From Manihot esculenta (Eukaryota; Streptophyta; Magnoliopsida; Malpighiales; Euphorbiaceae), in the NCBI RefSeq assembly GCF_001659605.2, contig NC_035176.2, forward strand, positions 23,474,847 to 23,538,846: a stretch of DNA of 64,000 nucleotides. Reading direction: 5' to 3'. Positions 10,909-23,430 of this stretch are shown piece by piece. How positions within the stretch are numbered: the first letter of the stretch is position 1; each line of letters opens with the position of its first letter. Made by a program: the position numbers and the translations under genes. Under the pieces are notes generated by a model. It was not told where the DNA came from. It was given only the letters and a program-made list of their open reading frames with translations, and made no database searches.

Positions 10909-12300
10909 TAATAATAATAAAGACTGCAATTTGATCAAATTTAATACTTACAGGACTGGAGGCCTACATAACATAATAGTCTCATTCATCCTATAGATAA
11001 TCAAATGGCAATCCAATTTATGACCTCGTGATTCCAAATTTAGTAATGAAATTGCCCTTAATGGTAAAACTTTATGATTATCCTATAGAATATTAGTGGT
11101 CGATGGTGCCATTATTATGTTTCCACACACTAGAGTGGCACCATCCTTATCGAGTATTAAGACACTTTGATATGGCATAACCTATACTAAGATCTTCACG
11201 TTAAATTGGCGATCTTCACGAAATTAAGCTAACTTCATCTATATACAAGTTGGATCATAGAATATAATTACTAGGTAGAGATATGAGAATTAAGATGCTA
11301 AGGATAATTGGTAGTAGTCCTTTAACTCAACATCTACACTTCAATTCTCAATATATGGAATGGTATAAGAGGATTGCATAACGATGGATATCACAAAAAG
11401 GGGTACCCACTTCAGTAGTGATAAACATCTATCTATGTCTTTAAAAAACCAGTGCTTTTAAATATTTATACTTTTATATTTTATTTTACTAGAGGATGAA
11501 CTAAAAAATTACCACCTATGAACAAGTGAGTTGCAATATACTATTATAGAGAAGACAAGAAATGCAGTTAATTCAATATTTTATACGCTTACAACATATG
11601 ATTGGATTTCATAAATATCACTGGACAACTAGTGCCACCTTTTGCACCAATTCTAAATGATGATGATGCTCCTCATCCTACCCCTCCGTGGCATCATAGA
11701 CATCAACACTAGACTACCAGGCCTACACAGCAAATAGAGGTTCCACAACTATCATCTACACCAAATGCCTTCTAGATATTGCCTCCATTTAGTTTTTACA
11801 CATAAGTTGGACTATCTTCTTCCATGCCCCTTATGGAGATATATTTCAAAGTTATTATACAAGATAGATACCAAGTCCATTTATGCATTATCTGTCTTTT
11901 ACTTCTATGCAATACACTTATGATTAGACTAAGGGACAAGACATGGCAGTACAATCATATGACTTAGTCCACTTACAAAGATGCAAATTCCAGCCGATAC
12001 TATTTTTTTCTCTTTTTCTAGGCATTTGCTGGTTAACCTTCAAGTTGACTAAATCTTATTCGCCTTTGATTCTCCTAAGTTATTTTTTTAACACCATACT
12101 CAGGTGGTGTGTTTTCCACTCATGATTCAATGGTTGGTGAAAGTTCAAGTATTCAATCATGAGCACTTGATTTGAACCTAACTATGACACATGCGTGAAG
12201 AGAGGAGATAATGTCAACGGGAAAAGGGGTCACCTTAGATTGATAACAAATATTTTTAATTTTGATGTATTTTTTCTTTTAATATTTTTGTAATAAAATT
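10909..12300. other. Intergenic DNA, possible decayed coding relic
   Basis: No intact gene is visible. Around 11650-11900 one plus-strand frame reads Pro/His-rich and then hydrophobic stretches broken by stops, which could be a decayed transposon or gene fragment, but I cannot assign a family. The last bases before 12301 (AAATT) form the left TSD of the Tat element. Confidence 0.4.
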
Positions 12301-12785
12301 TGATGACCGCTGGATTCCTTCATCCCGGTCCAGGGCCTCGACCCCAACCTAAAGCCCACAAAGTAAAGGCCCACGTACTTGGCACCCAAAGCAGGCCCGG
12401 CTCATCTAACTTCCAAGGCCGGGCTCGACCAAACCTCCTCGCCCAGATCGACTCAGTCCGCGCAAAACAGGCCCTTCCTCTCTGGCCCAACTCTCGGCCC
12501 GACCCAATATCCAGAATGATACTCACCAGACAGCCTGGCAGATCCGTTCGAACGTACGCACAGGGAGAATCAGAGGCCGTTACGCATGGGGCAGGCGCCT
12601 GATACCCTCGTACGCCCGAATCTGCATGGCAGAGACGCGTGGCCCAATCCTGGAGAGACTTTTACACGTCACCAGCAAGCAAGACGAAATGGATAAAAGG
12701 GGAGTCCCCTCCTTAGAATAAAAAGCTTTTTGATTCAATACAAAAACCCTTGTAAAACCCTATTCTATTGGATCTCAGATCATCA
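12301..12785 (+). repeat. 5' LTR of the Tat element (485 bp)
   Basis: TGATGACCGCTGG at the start and GATCATCA at the end give TG...CA termini. The length equals that of the 3' LTR at 25388-25872. Six differences between the two were counted by eye, all C/T or A/G. Confidence 0.93.
12691..12700 (+). promoter_or_regulatory. TATA-like box in the Tat 5' LTR
   Basis: GGATAAAAGG lies about 95 bp before the LTR end, and the same box is found in the related solo LTR at 10456-10903. It is a plausible core promoter for the sense RNA; no start site was observed. Confidence 0.45.
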
Positions 12786-12787
12786 AT

Positions 12788-12804
12788 TGGCGCCGTCTGT
12801 GGGA
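12788..12804 (+). other. Primer-binding site of the Tat element
   Basis: TGGCGCCGTCTGTGGGA starts two bases after the 5' LTR. It is the form of primer-binding site usual in plant Tat-lineage elements, where a tRNA 3' end primes minus-strand DNA synthesis. The exact tRNA was not determined. Confidence 0.8.
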
Positions 12805-12866
12805 AACGACAGAGATATTTTCATCACCGGAGTTTTCACTCTTAACAAAACCCACTGAGATCCACG

Positions 12867-15800
12867 ATGGCTAATCACCAAGAAAGTAACCTTAACGTCC
12901 CAAATGACCTAAGCTCTGCCCAAGATGGGCAACAATTCTCTTTTTCTAGTCCTACGACATTAAACAACCAAACGCCTGTTCCTCTTAATCCCTCGCCAAG
13001 TTTGGTAGGGAATACTCCCGCTGTTACCTTGTCTAACCAAGATCTTCAAAACATGGCTCTCCAGTTACAGAATACAGCCCACTGGTTGGGGCAGATCATG
13101 CAGCAGAGAGGCCTCAACACCCCAGCAAATACACTCCCGGTTGTAGAGGAACCTCAGACCAATGACCCCCGACCTGCACCTGACCGTCTTCAAACCAGCA
13201 GCCACGATACTGAAGAAAGAGGGAGAAGAGCCGGCAAAGAGGAAGGACTGGAGGCCCGAATCCATAGGAGGAGGGCGAGAGAGATGATAGAAAATGAGGA
13301 GGTGGATAACTATTCTGCCGAAATAACCGGGTGGACGGGAACTGAAGCAGAGGAGGAGGAGTACCACCTGGAGAAAAAACCCAGCCCAGAAGACGAGAAG
13401 GTGGACCAAAAGTTGAAGAAACTGAGAGAACAGCTCCTCGCCGAGTTAGGTAAGAAAGACCAAAGCCAAACCTCTTTGCCTACTTCTTCCCCTTTCTCCA
13501 AGTGGGTGCAGCAAGAGACTGTCCCTAAGAAGTTCATGATGCCATCAATGGCGGCTTATGATGGAACTGGTAACCCGAGGGAGCACGTCATGAACTATAA
13601 GACCTTCATGGAGTTGCAAACTCTATTTGATGCCTTAATGTGTAAAGTATTCCCAACGACGCTCTCGGGACCAGCGCGGGCGTGGTTCAACAGCCTTGAG
13701 GCTGGAAGTATCAGGAGTTTCGGAGACCTAGCCATTCGCTTCATCAGTCGATTCATAGCCGGAGTGCCAGCGGAGAGGAAGACGAGCTACTTGGAGACAA
13801 TAAGGCAGAGAGAGGGTGAATCACTCAGAGAGTATGTCGCTCGTTTCAATACGGAGGCCCTGCAGATTTCCGATCTTGATGAAGGAAGGGCGGTAGAGGC
13901 AATGTAAAAGGGAACGACCTCTGCCGAGTTCTTCAGTTCCTTGAGCAGGAAGCCTCCCACATCCCTGGCCGAGCTGATGCAGAGAGCAGAGAAGTATATA
14001 AGGCAGGATGACGCCTTAGTAACGAGCCGATTTGCCAAAAGGATGGCAGGAAAAGAAAAAGCCTCAGAAGAAAGGAGGCCGGAGAAACATGAAAGGAAAC
14101 ACGGCAAGAGGCCCGAACCGTACAAGCAGGCCTGGGAGCGAAGGGATCAAAGGCCTCCCCCTCCATGGGCCCTTGAGCCAAGGTTGCCTCCCCCTTGGGT
14201 CCCTGAAAAGCCGACTCCATTAAATGCGTCCAGAGCCGAGGTGCTCATGGCCGTCCAGGATAAGGATTTTCTCCAGTGGCCCAAACCCATGAAGTCGGAA
14301 GCAGATCATCGGAATCCTGACAAATACTGTCAATATCATCGGACGCATGGCCACGATACCAACAACTGCTTCCAGTTGATAGCAGAGATCGAGAGGTTGA
14401 TAAAGAGGGGGCACCTAAAGAATTTTGTAAAGAAATCAGAGGGACAAAGGCCTCAATCCAGCCCGGCGGTTCAGGCACCGAGGAGAACAGGAGCGGGACC
14501 AGTGAACGATGGATCCAGTGGGACCATCAACATGATTGTAGGAGGAACGTGAGGACGGATGGGCCGCCGAGGGAAGAAGAGAAATCGGGAGGGTGAGACC
14601 TGCAGCACCGAGGTTATGCAGATCGTTGACCACTCTCCCATGACAATCACCTTCTCTTCAGAAGATGCTCAGGGTATTCAGATGCCTCATGATGACGCGT
14701 TCGTCATTGAAGCCGTCATTCATAATTATCGGATAAAGAAAGTCTTAGTGGATGACGGGAGCAAAGTCAACTTGCTACCACACCGGGTTTTTCAGCAGAT
14801 GGGAATTCCGGAAGAACAGTTGGTCCGAGACCAAGCACCAATCAAGGGGATCGGAGGAGTACCGGTGGTCGTAGAAGGGAAGGTGAAGCTGGCTCTCACC
14901 CTGGGCGAAGCACCCAGAACTCGTACTCACCACGAGGTATTTTTAGTGGTCAAACTTCCGTTAAGCTATAATGTGATCTTGGGGAGGCTTGCGCTGTTCA
15001 ATTTCGAAGCTGTCACCAGTATCAGGTATTTGGCACTCAAATTTCCAACAGAAGAAGGAGTGGGAATAGTCCGGGGCAGCCAGGAAGAGGCAAGAGCAGT
15101 ATACTTGGCCACAGTAGCAGAACCGAGCTCCACTGGAGAAGCTCTTGATTCGGAAGTTCTAGAGGTTCGGGATGAGAAAACAGAAGCCAGGACAGAACCG
15201 GTGGGGGAGCTGGAGATATTCCCTTTATCGGAAGCAGAGGCAGAAAAAGTTTTCAGTCTCAACGCCGGCCTCACTAAAGAACAAAAAGCTGAAGTCATGG
15301 CCCTGATCCGAGGTCATGCGTCTAGTTTCACCTGGAAGCCCTCCGACATGCCTGGAATTGACCCCATGGTAATGACACACAAGCTGAATGTACTCCCCGA
15401 AGCCAAGCCAGTAAAACAGAAGAAGAGAGTAGTAGGAAGAGAGAAGCAACAGACCACCAGGGAAGAGGTGCAGAAACTTGAGGAGGCAGGCTTTATTAGG
15501 GAGGTTATGTACCCACAGTGGTTAGCAAATCCTGCATTAGTCAAAAAAGCCAATGGCAAATATAGGATGTGCATAGATTTTACTGACCTAAATAAGGCCT
15601 GCCCTAAAGATTGTTATCCACTTCCTGACATTAATAAAATGGTCGACTCTACGGCCGATTTTGATTATATGTCTTCTTTGGATGCTATGTCTGGTTATCA
15701 TCAAATCCCAATGGAAAGGTCGGATGAGGAAAAGACCTCGTTTATAACTGAAGATGGGACTTATTGCTACAGAGCTATGCCATTCGGATTGAGGAATGCC

Positions 15801-18464
15801 GGGGCAACGTACCAAAGATTGATGAATAAAATCTTCAAAAATCAGATTGGCAGGAATGTAGAAGTTTACATAGATGATATGGTGGTCAAAAGCCCAAACT
15901 TCCAACAACACATGGCAGACTTGAGGGAAGTATTCGGGGTATTAAACCAGTACAGAATGAAGTTGAACCCAGCAAAGTGTGCTTTCTTTATTCGAGGAGG
16001 AAAATTCCTGGGATTCATGGTAAGCGGAAAAGGCATCGAGCCTAATCCGGAGAAGGTGGAAGCCATATTGAATATGCCAGAGCCGACCTGTGTAAAGGAC
16101 GTCCAGAGACTAACTGGGAGAGTAGTGGCGCTCAACCGATTCATGTCAAGATCGGCAGAAAAGTGCTTGCCGTTCTTCCAAAAGTTGAGGAAAGTACCAA
16201 ACTTCGAGTGGACGGAAGATTGCAAAAAAGCCTTCGCAGAGCTTAAGAAATATCTTAGCTCGCCCCATGTACTCAGCAGCCCTGTAAAAGGAGAGGAACT
16301 TCTGATATACTTGGCGGCCTCAGAACAAGCAGTCAGCGTAGTATTAGTGAGGGTGGAAGAGAGGGAGCAGAAACCCGTCTTTTACGTCAGCAAAGTACTC
16401 AGAGATACCGAGGTCAGATACTCAAACATTGAAAAAATGGCTTATGCCCTATTGCTAGCAGTTCGGAAATTCAAGGTTTACTTGGAGGGCCACCAAGGAG
16501 TTGTGATGACAGACCAACCCTTGAAGAAGATTCTACGCAGGCCGAAAACTTCAGGTCGGATGTTGGCTTGGTCCGTCGAGATCAGCCCTTACTGTCTAGA
16601 GTATCGACCCAGGACAGCTATAAAATCCCAAGCTTTGGCTGACTTCATAGCAGAGTGCTCATTCAACGAGGTGCAGGGAGGATCATCCTCAGGGACAGCA
16701 AGACAGCAATGTGAGGGGGAGCCTCATCCAGAATTTAACTGGAAGCTGTATGTAGACGGAGCATCAAGCACTGAGGGCAATGGTGCCGGAATAATGCTCA
16801 AGGGGCCAGAGGAGTTTAAGGTGTGTTACGCCCTACGTCTAGAGTTCAAAGCCTCGAATAATGTAGCAGAATATGAAGCCCTGGTGAATGGAATGTTGGT
16901 AGCTTTGGAGGTAGGGGTAACCGACCTCGAGGTGAATAGCGACTCTCAGCTAGTGATCAACCAGGTGACGGGAGTATACTAGGCTAGAGACCCCGTCATG
17001 CAGAACTACCTTGATAAAGTAAAAACTTTGGAAGCTGAGCTCATGGGTCGAGGAGTAACCATCAAGTTTCAAAGAATACCCCGAGAGGAAAATGAGGAAG
17101 CAGATCTGCTCAGCCGATTATCCAGAGAAGAACTGGAACAGCTTCCGGATGAAGTATACATACAACAGGTCCATACACCTGCTTTTAATAAAACTAACAC
17201 GATATTGCAGGTAGAACAAAGCCCAACTTGGATGACCCCATACCTGAGATACTTGGAAAAGGGCGAGCTCCCCGAAGATAAAGATGAAGCCAGAAAGATA
17301 GCAGCCCGTGCCGCTAACTACCAAGCAATAAGGGGGACCTTATACAGAAAAGGAAAATCCAGTCCATGGCTCCGATGTGTGAGCCCGGAAGAGGCTACAA
17401 AGGTAATGGAAGAGATACATAGAGGCCTGTGTGGAGCCCACGAAGGAGCAGGAACATTAGCCAACAAAGTATTCAGGCAAGGATACTATTGGCCCACTGT
17501 TAAAAAAGAAGCAGAAGAGTTTGTCCGGAAGTGCGACGTATGTCAGAGATTTGCTAATGCCATCAGAACCCCTGCCACTCCTCAAGCAAGCATATCCAGT
17601 CCATGGCCTTTCTCACAATGGGGAATCGATATCCTGGGACCGTTCCCCAAGACTATGGGGCAAAGGAAATTCGTAGTGGTGGCTGTAGAATACTTTTCAA
17701 AATGGCCAGAGGCAGAAGCAATAGCCACAATCACAGCTCGCAAGATGATAGATTTCGTGTGGGGGCATATCATCTGTAGATTCGGCATACCTAGAGTGCT
17801 TATCTCAGACAATGGCAGACAATTTGACTGCAGTACCTTCAGAGCCTTCACGACGAACATGGGCATATGGCACAAATTCTCCTCTGTGGCCCATCCTCAA
17901 ACTAATGGCCAAAAAGAAGTCACTAACAGAGCTATCCTCTAAGGGTTAAAGAAATGGCTAGATGGCGCAAATGAGAATTGGGCTGAAGAACTCAACAGTA
18001 TCCTGTGGGCACTCCGAACCACTCCCAGAGCACCCATTAAAGAAACACCCTTTGCACTTGCTTATGGCACGGAGGCCGTAGTCCCAGTCGAGTTGCAGAT
18101 TCCCACTCACCGAGTCCAATTCGTTAGTGAAGACACTAACGGGGACAAGTTAAGAAGCAACCTAGATACTCTTGAAGAAGTTAGGGAAGAAGCCCAAATC
18201 CGAACTGCTGCTTATCAACAACGGGCAGCACGATATTACAACCAAAAGGTTAGAGAGAGAAGCTTGAAAGTGGGAGACCTGGCCTTAAGAAACCTAGAAG
18301 CTACAGGGAAAAGAGCGGCCGCGGGCAAGTTAGCACCGACCTGGGAAGGTCCATTCAGGGTGACAAAAGTGGTCAAGCCAGGGGTATACCGGATCGAAAA
18401 TATGCAAGGAAACCTTGAGCCCCACGCTTGGAACATCCAGCACTTAAAGAGGTATTTCCCTTAA
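12867..18464 (+). pseudogene. Tat-lineage gag-pol polyprotein broken by four in-frame stops
   Basis: One reading frame of 1866 codons runs from ATG 12867 to TAA 18464, interrupted at 13905 (TAA), 14550 (TGA), 16980 (TAG) and 17940 (TAA) with no frameshift. In order it shows a retrotransposon gag domain (about residues 225-345), a C-x2-H...C knuckle (about 487), a protease-like D-D-G-S motif (about 629), reverse transcriptase with Y-I-D-D (about 1000), a first, degenerate RNase H, a second archaeal-type RNase H starting near Y-V-D-G-A-S (about 1292), and integrase with its zinc finger, D, D, E residues and C-terminal domain. All four stops are explained by a single C-to-T change in a CAA, CGA or CAG codon. 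The product cannot be made whole, so the copy is non-autonomous for these functions. Confidence 0.9.
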
Positions 18465-18700
18465 TATATTTGTAAAGAAAAACATTGTATTCTGACACAC
18501 ATGAGTGAATAAAATTGTTTATACAATGTGATTATCTTTGTGAATAATACTCCTCCGTGAAAAAGAACGAATAGGGCTCAGAGAGTCCCCTTGGAAAACA
18601 AGACCTCAGTTAGACACAAAACCAGCTGAGATGACGAAGCGACAGTAAGGCCAATGTGCCTGAATATTGTGCAAAACCTCAAGAAGGAACAAAAAGAACC

Positions 18701-19347
18701 AGGATCCCGTAAGATCTCCTGGCGCAAAAGCAATCGGCGGGCCCCGAGGTCACCCCGGAACAAAAATAACTAGGATCCCGTAAGATCTCCTGGCGCAAAA
18801 GCAACCGGCGGGGCCCCGAGGTCACCCCGGAACAAAAATAACCAGGATCCCGTAAGATCTCCTGGCGCAAAGGCAGCCGGCGGGGCCCCGAGGTCACCTC
18901 GGAACAAAAATAACCAGGATCCCGTAAGATCTCCTGGCGCAAAAGCAGCCGGCGGGGCCCCGAGGTCACCCCGGAACAAAAATAACCAGGATCCCGTAAG
19001 ATCTCCTGGCACAAAAGCAGCCGGCGGGGCCCCGAGGTCACTCCGGAACAAAAATAACCAGGATCCCGTAAGATCTCCTGGCGCAAAAGCAACCGGCGGG
19101 GCCCCGAGGTCACCCCGGAACAAAAATAACCAGGATCCCGTAAGATCTCCTGGCGCAAAGGCAGCCGGCGGGGCCCCAAGGTCACCCTGGAACAAAAATA
19201 ACCAGGATCCCGTAAGATCTCCTGGCGCAAAAGCTGCCGGCGGGGCCCCGAGGTCACCCCGGAACAAAAAAGATCAGGATCCCGTAAGATCTACTGAAGT
19301 AAAAGACAGCCAGCAGGGCCCCGAGGTCACCCCGGAACCAAAAATGG
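18701..19347 (+). repeat. Nine 72 bp tandem repeats in the Tat 3' region
   Basis: Copies begin at 18701, 18772, 18844, 18916, 18988, 19060, 19132, 19204 and 19276. Each contains AGGATCCCGTAAGATCTCC and a GGCGGGGCCCCGAGGTCAC segment. The first copy is one base short and the last has diverged. Because 72 is a multiple of three, open frames appear in several frames by chance; I do not treat them as genes. Tandem repeats in the 3' untranslated part are a known habit of Tat/Ogre elements and a recognised source of satellites. Confidence 0.95.
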
Positions 19348-20081
19348 CCGGTGAGGACCTTAAAGGACCTCCCAGAGCATGAAAACCGGGATCCCCTAAG
19401 AACTCCCGGAAAAACAAAACAAGACCGGTCGGTGGTCCCAAAAACCTCCCGAAGTACAAACTTCTCATATCATATGCAGGGACAACTTATAACAATACTG
19501 TTCCAGCTTCACAAAAAAGAAGGACTCAAAGCTATCAAGCAAAAATCAGATTCCGACCTCCCAAAGGGGTTCCGACCTCTTGAAGAGGTTCAGGGCATAA
19601 CAGCTAAAAAACACCGACCTCGAAATGACTGCTAATACTTAAAGCCTGGGCCGAGCTCCCAGTTCGGATAGTCCTGTACCCTAACGCTCGAAGTATAAAG
19701 GCCGAGCGACAAGCCGAGCTCCCTCTATAAAAAGGCTCATAAACGAAGAAACCAGCAGGAAGATAAATGAAGGTAAAAAGGCTATACTCAAAGCCCAAAT
19801 CAGTTTGTCTAGAACAAACATCCAAAGTCACAATCAAGAAGAAAGGGCTAAAAACAGAAAAACAAACATGCTAGTCGCCATTAAAAGATATGAGATTTGA
19901 TCTCTCAGATAATTAGCCGAGAACTGAGTTCACAACTTAAGACTGACTCAGTGGAAAAAGAGCTTATAAATGAGAATACTTAGTGCAAATATTACAAGTA
20001 TGAAAAGCAGAGATAGATATGAAGAACAAGAGTAGTTCAAGAAAAAAGGAATCAAAGTTTCATTAAAATAGCTGTTACAAT
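19348..20081. other. Tat spacer between tandem repeats and antisense gene
   Basis: No gene is seen. The start continues as decayed relatives of the 72 bp repeat (GAGGTCACCCCGGAAC-like pieces to about 19450). The end (about 20040-20081) would be the 3' untranslated region of the antisense gene. Confidence 0.5.
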
Positions 20082-23000
20082 CTATTTTTCGGACGAAGTA
20101 GAAGGAAAAATAGTCCTCAAAGGACTCACATCTGTGAGAACATCCTCGCCTACACTATCTTTATTTACAGCTACATCTGGAGGAAGCACGGCCTCCTTTG
20201 GATCAGGCCTCTCAACATTAACAACAGGGGCAATCTCTGACCCTAGGTGGGGGTCCTCCTTCTCAGAATTAGGGTCATCTCCCTCTGACCCAGGAACTTC
20301 CTCGTCCTCCCCCTTTGACTCGGATTCTTCTGAAGAAGACACAGAGGACCGGCCTACGATGCGACAATCCCCTCTGGGCATAGGGAAATCATCTTCCCCA
20401 TATAACACCGGCTCGCCATCCGAGTCCAATTCGGGCTTACGAAGCTTTTCCAAAGGAATATCAGGAGCGTGTCTAGCTTCCCTTAAACCACGATTATAAC
20501 CGGTTACGTACATACGGAAGGCTTTCTTAAAAATAGCCGACCCCATCTCAGCGGAAGCTTTATATTCATCAAGATGTGCTTCGCAAGCCTCAGTTACAAA
20601 CGCCTTCAATTCAGAAGAATCTTTGTAGTCCTGAAGGTGAACCTCACAGGCCTGCTCGATCTTCCTCTTCAGTTCATCAGACTCTTGATACTCCGCTGTA
20701 CATTGCTCACGCTCTAGCTGAGCCCTGTCTTCAACATGTTTTACTACCTTGAGCAGGGCTGAACACTTACGTTCCAAGGTCCTGACTTCATGGTTGAGCT
20801 GTTGGTGGCGAAGGTTGAACTCTTCAGCCGACGAAGCCAGGTCCCTGATACGATCAGAGCTCGTACTCAACTCCTGCTCAAGGACCTCCACCCGAGCTAG
20901 GGCCCCTTCCTTCTGAGCTTTCACCTCCTCCAGGTGAACCTGCAGTCCTTCAGAATCAGCCTTTAAGGCCTTATATTGACGCTGGATCTCAGTTTTCTGG
21001 CTCACAGCCTCATCTCTCTCTCGAAGGGCCCCCGTCATAGAGGACAGCTGCTTTAAAACTTCTGCACAACGAGCCTCCACGGCAGCTGCTCTCTCATCAG
21101 ACTCCTTGAGGACCTTGCGAGTATGAGACAGCTCTGCTTCTAAAGACTTGGTGTGCTCTGCTGTCTCAGCCGCCTTCTCCTCAGCCTTTTTAATGACCTC
21201 CAGCGCAGAGTGCAACTCTACCTGGAGGGACTGGGTATGCTCCCGAGCCGCTGCAAGGTTACCCCTGGCGTCACTAGTTGCAGACAAATTTTCATCCAGA
21301 CGTGCCTCTTCAATCCGACGGTCTACAGACTCCCGAAAGGAGTAATCACGAGCATCCACCTCCATAAAGAGGCCCGTCACCTAGCACGGAATAACAATCG
21401 TCAAGAGGAAGAAATAAAGTAAACTAAAAGAGAAGTGGAAAAGTAATTTACCATCAAAAGCATCTCCCTAATTGTCGATCTGAGCTCCTCCCGAGAGCGA
21501 GACCGAAAGGACGCTTGTTCCTTGGTAAAACTGGCTAAGAGACCAGTCAGGGCAAAAAGACGTGAATCAGAGGCCTCGGTAATTCCGCCGAACATTCGCT
21601 CTCTAAGAAGTTCGGCAACAGCACTGGCCGGAGACTCAGAGGTAATGTCTGACGCGTTTAGAACGTTGTCAGAAGAAGACAACAAAGGCGTAGCAGGAAC
21701 ACCTTTCCCCTTCCCAATGGGAGGAAGAGCTGGAGAAGATCCTGTGGCGGCCCTGGATTTCTTCCGAGCAGGAGATGGGGAAGATGTTCCGGAAGGGGCT
21801 GGGCGCTTATTCCCGGTCTTTAGTGGAATGCCTTCAGAATCCTCAGGCCCAGTCCCCACAGAGCCTGGGGCATTTTGGATAGGAACATCTGGGACTTGGT
21901 CCTCTATAAGGATGATCTCCATCCCTGTCCCAGAGGCCTCCTTGTCTTCAATAACGGGGGACTTAGATTTTCCCCCTGACACCCCTTCAGGAGAATGGAC
22001 AAGACCCGACTCCACTTGTTCAACGACTTCGGTCTGCTCCACAATGGCTAGGGAGGTTTCCCTCGCGCCCTCCGAGGAAACTGGAGTAGATTTAGACCCT
22101 TCAGAGGGCTTAAGAGTTGAGCTCGACCCACCACGGCTAGATGGCCGACGCGATTTGGCGCTGCGAGAGCTTGGTTTAGAAGCTCGAGAAGAAGCTTTGG
22201 CAGGAGGACGGCTAACCTTTTTGGAGGAAACAGCTTGAACCACCTCCGCAGCAGCCTCAGACACTGAACGCCCAGCCGAAAAAGCGTCGAAAACTGCGTG
22301 CATATTATCCCGAGACAGGACAAAGTTCTTGGGGAGCTTGAGTTCATCCATTTTAACCTCAGAAGCTGCAAAAAACATGAAATTATAAAGAGTCAGCATA
22401 CTTTCGGATATCATGAGCAAAGAAGAAACAGAATCACTAGACAAAGCAATATACCCGTGTCCCGGATATCCCTAAGATTGGACACGAACATACACTTCTC
22501 GACGTCATACTTCCTTTCAACGGAAGTCAATCGAAGCAACCCCACCTGCTCAATAAGGCTCAATTGGGGCAGCTCGTTGCAACCCGGATGGACCTCCTCC
22601 CAACTTAGATCCACCTCCCACGATCGGGCGGACTCTAATTTCAGCTCCACCACAAGGAAATTCTCTACCCATCCCTTTATGGAATCCTTGTATCCCGTGA
22701 AAAGAGACAACCCACTACGGGGAGAAAAGTAATAAAAATTATGAACTGCTCTAACCAGACGGAAAAAAGTGACAAACAGACACGCTGTGGGGGTAAAACC
22801 CCAACTCAGGCAGATAGACTCAAAACAGGACAGAAACAAAATAGAATTTGGGGATAACATCCGAGGGGTTACCCCGAAGTACTCAAAAACCTCAATAAAG
22901 AAAGGGGTAAAAGGAAACGGTAGACCGAAATCCCTCTGTTTGAGAAAGAACACTATACAGCGACCCCTTTGGGGATCAATCAAACCAGGAGGAGGAGGGT

Positions 23001-23148
23001 TAGGAAGGACTATCCTTTCGTTTTGAAAAGGCGCTCGAATGAGATACAGAGGAGTATCTAAGAGCCTCTGGGAAATGTGCTTAGTTATGTTGGAAGAAGT
23101 AACATGCGACCTAGTATTAACGACATTGGGGAGCTTTGGACCCTCCAT
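20082..23148 (-). CDS. Antisense spliced gene of the Tat element (putative gypsy type transposon family)
   Basis: Three minus-strand exons join in frame: 23148-22455, 22365-21452 and 21380-20082 (694 + 914 + 1299 nt), giving 968 residues and a stop. Introns 22454-22366 (89 bp) and 21451-21381 (71 bp) both have GT...AG ends, the first with a TTTTTTGCAG acceptor. Exon 1 carries a conserved hydrophobic/aromatic block (about residues 75-160, with PFTPFFIEVFEYFG and WGFTPTACLF) resembling the plant 'putative gypsy type transposon' domain (Pfam PF04195 by memory). Exon 2 is rich in Ser, Pro and Lys with a nuclear-signal-like PARKKSR (about 430). Exon 3 is a long predicted coiled coil (about 545-820) with an acidic tail. 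The start may lie 42 codons further up at 23274; I prefer 23148 because the extra segment is low-complexity and hydrophobic. The molecular role is unknown. Confidence 0.75.
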
Positions 23149-23370
23149 AGAAGAGCAAAGAAGCGTACCTGAAAGCACAATAAGATGGAAGAAACAGAAG
23201 AAGTTGCAGGAAAACAGAGAGCAGAAGAGAGCGAGTTTCTTCAGAAGACAGGGAGAATTCGAAGGGAAAGGCAATAATGAGATGAAACGTTGTTCTGAGC
23301 AGTTTTGTCTTGGAACGGCGTGATCATTAATTGCTCTCGAAGTTTACCCTCTCAACGGTTAGATAGTAAC

Positions 23371-23430
23371 CGGCGAGAAGGTAAAGGGGCAAGGAGATGA
23401 CCGCTGAGCTTCTCCACCCCTACAAAGGGC
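23371..23430 (+). repeat. Fossil polypurine tract and LTR head inside the Tat element
   Basis: CGAGAAGGTAAAGGGGCAAG followed by GATGACCGCTGAG (about 23373-23406) closely matches the real 3' junction at about 25368-25400 (CGAGAAGGTGAAGGGGCAAT, then TGATGACCGCTGG). It looks like a decayed second copy of the PPT/3' LTR boundary, now internal. Only the first 40-60 bp can be aligned with confidence. Confidence 0.6.

Noticed and set aside
12300..12602. Pro-rich open frames on both strands at the Tat LTRs (also 25375-25650)
   Set aside because: They lie wholly within the 485 bp LTR and end at its internal stops; both LTRs show them only because they are duplicates.
18679..19267. Two overlapping minus-strand open frames with a 24-residue repeating peptide
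   Set aside because: They arise because the 72 bp tandem unit is a multiple of three and happens to lack stops in those frames; no promoter, start context or family supports a protein.
18701..19347. Resemblance to a CRISPR array
   Set aside because: The whole 72 bp unit is repeated with no unique spacers, and this is plant nuclear DNA inside a retrotransposon.
21522..22238. 238-codon plus-strand open frame opposite the antisense gene
   Set aside because: It is the complement of exon 2 of the better supported spliced minus-strand gene and has no recognisable domain.
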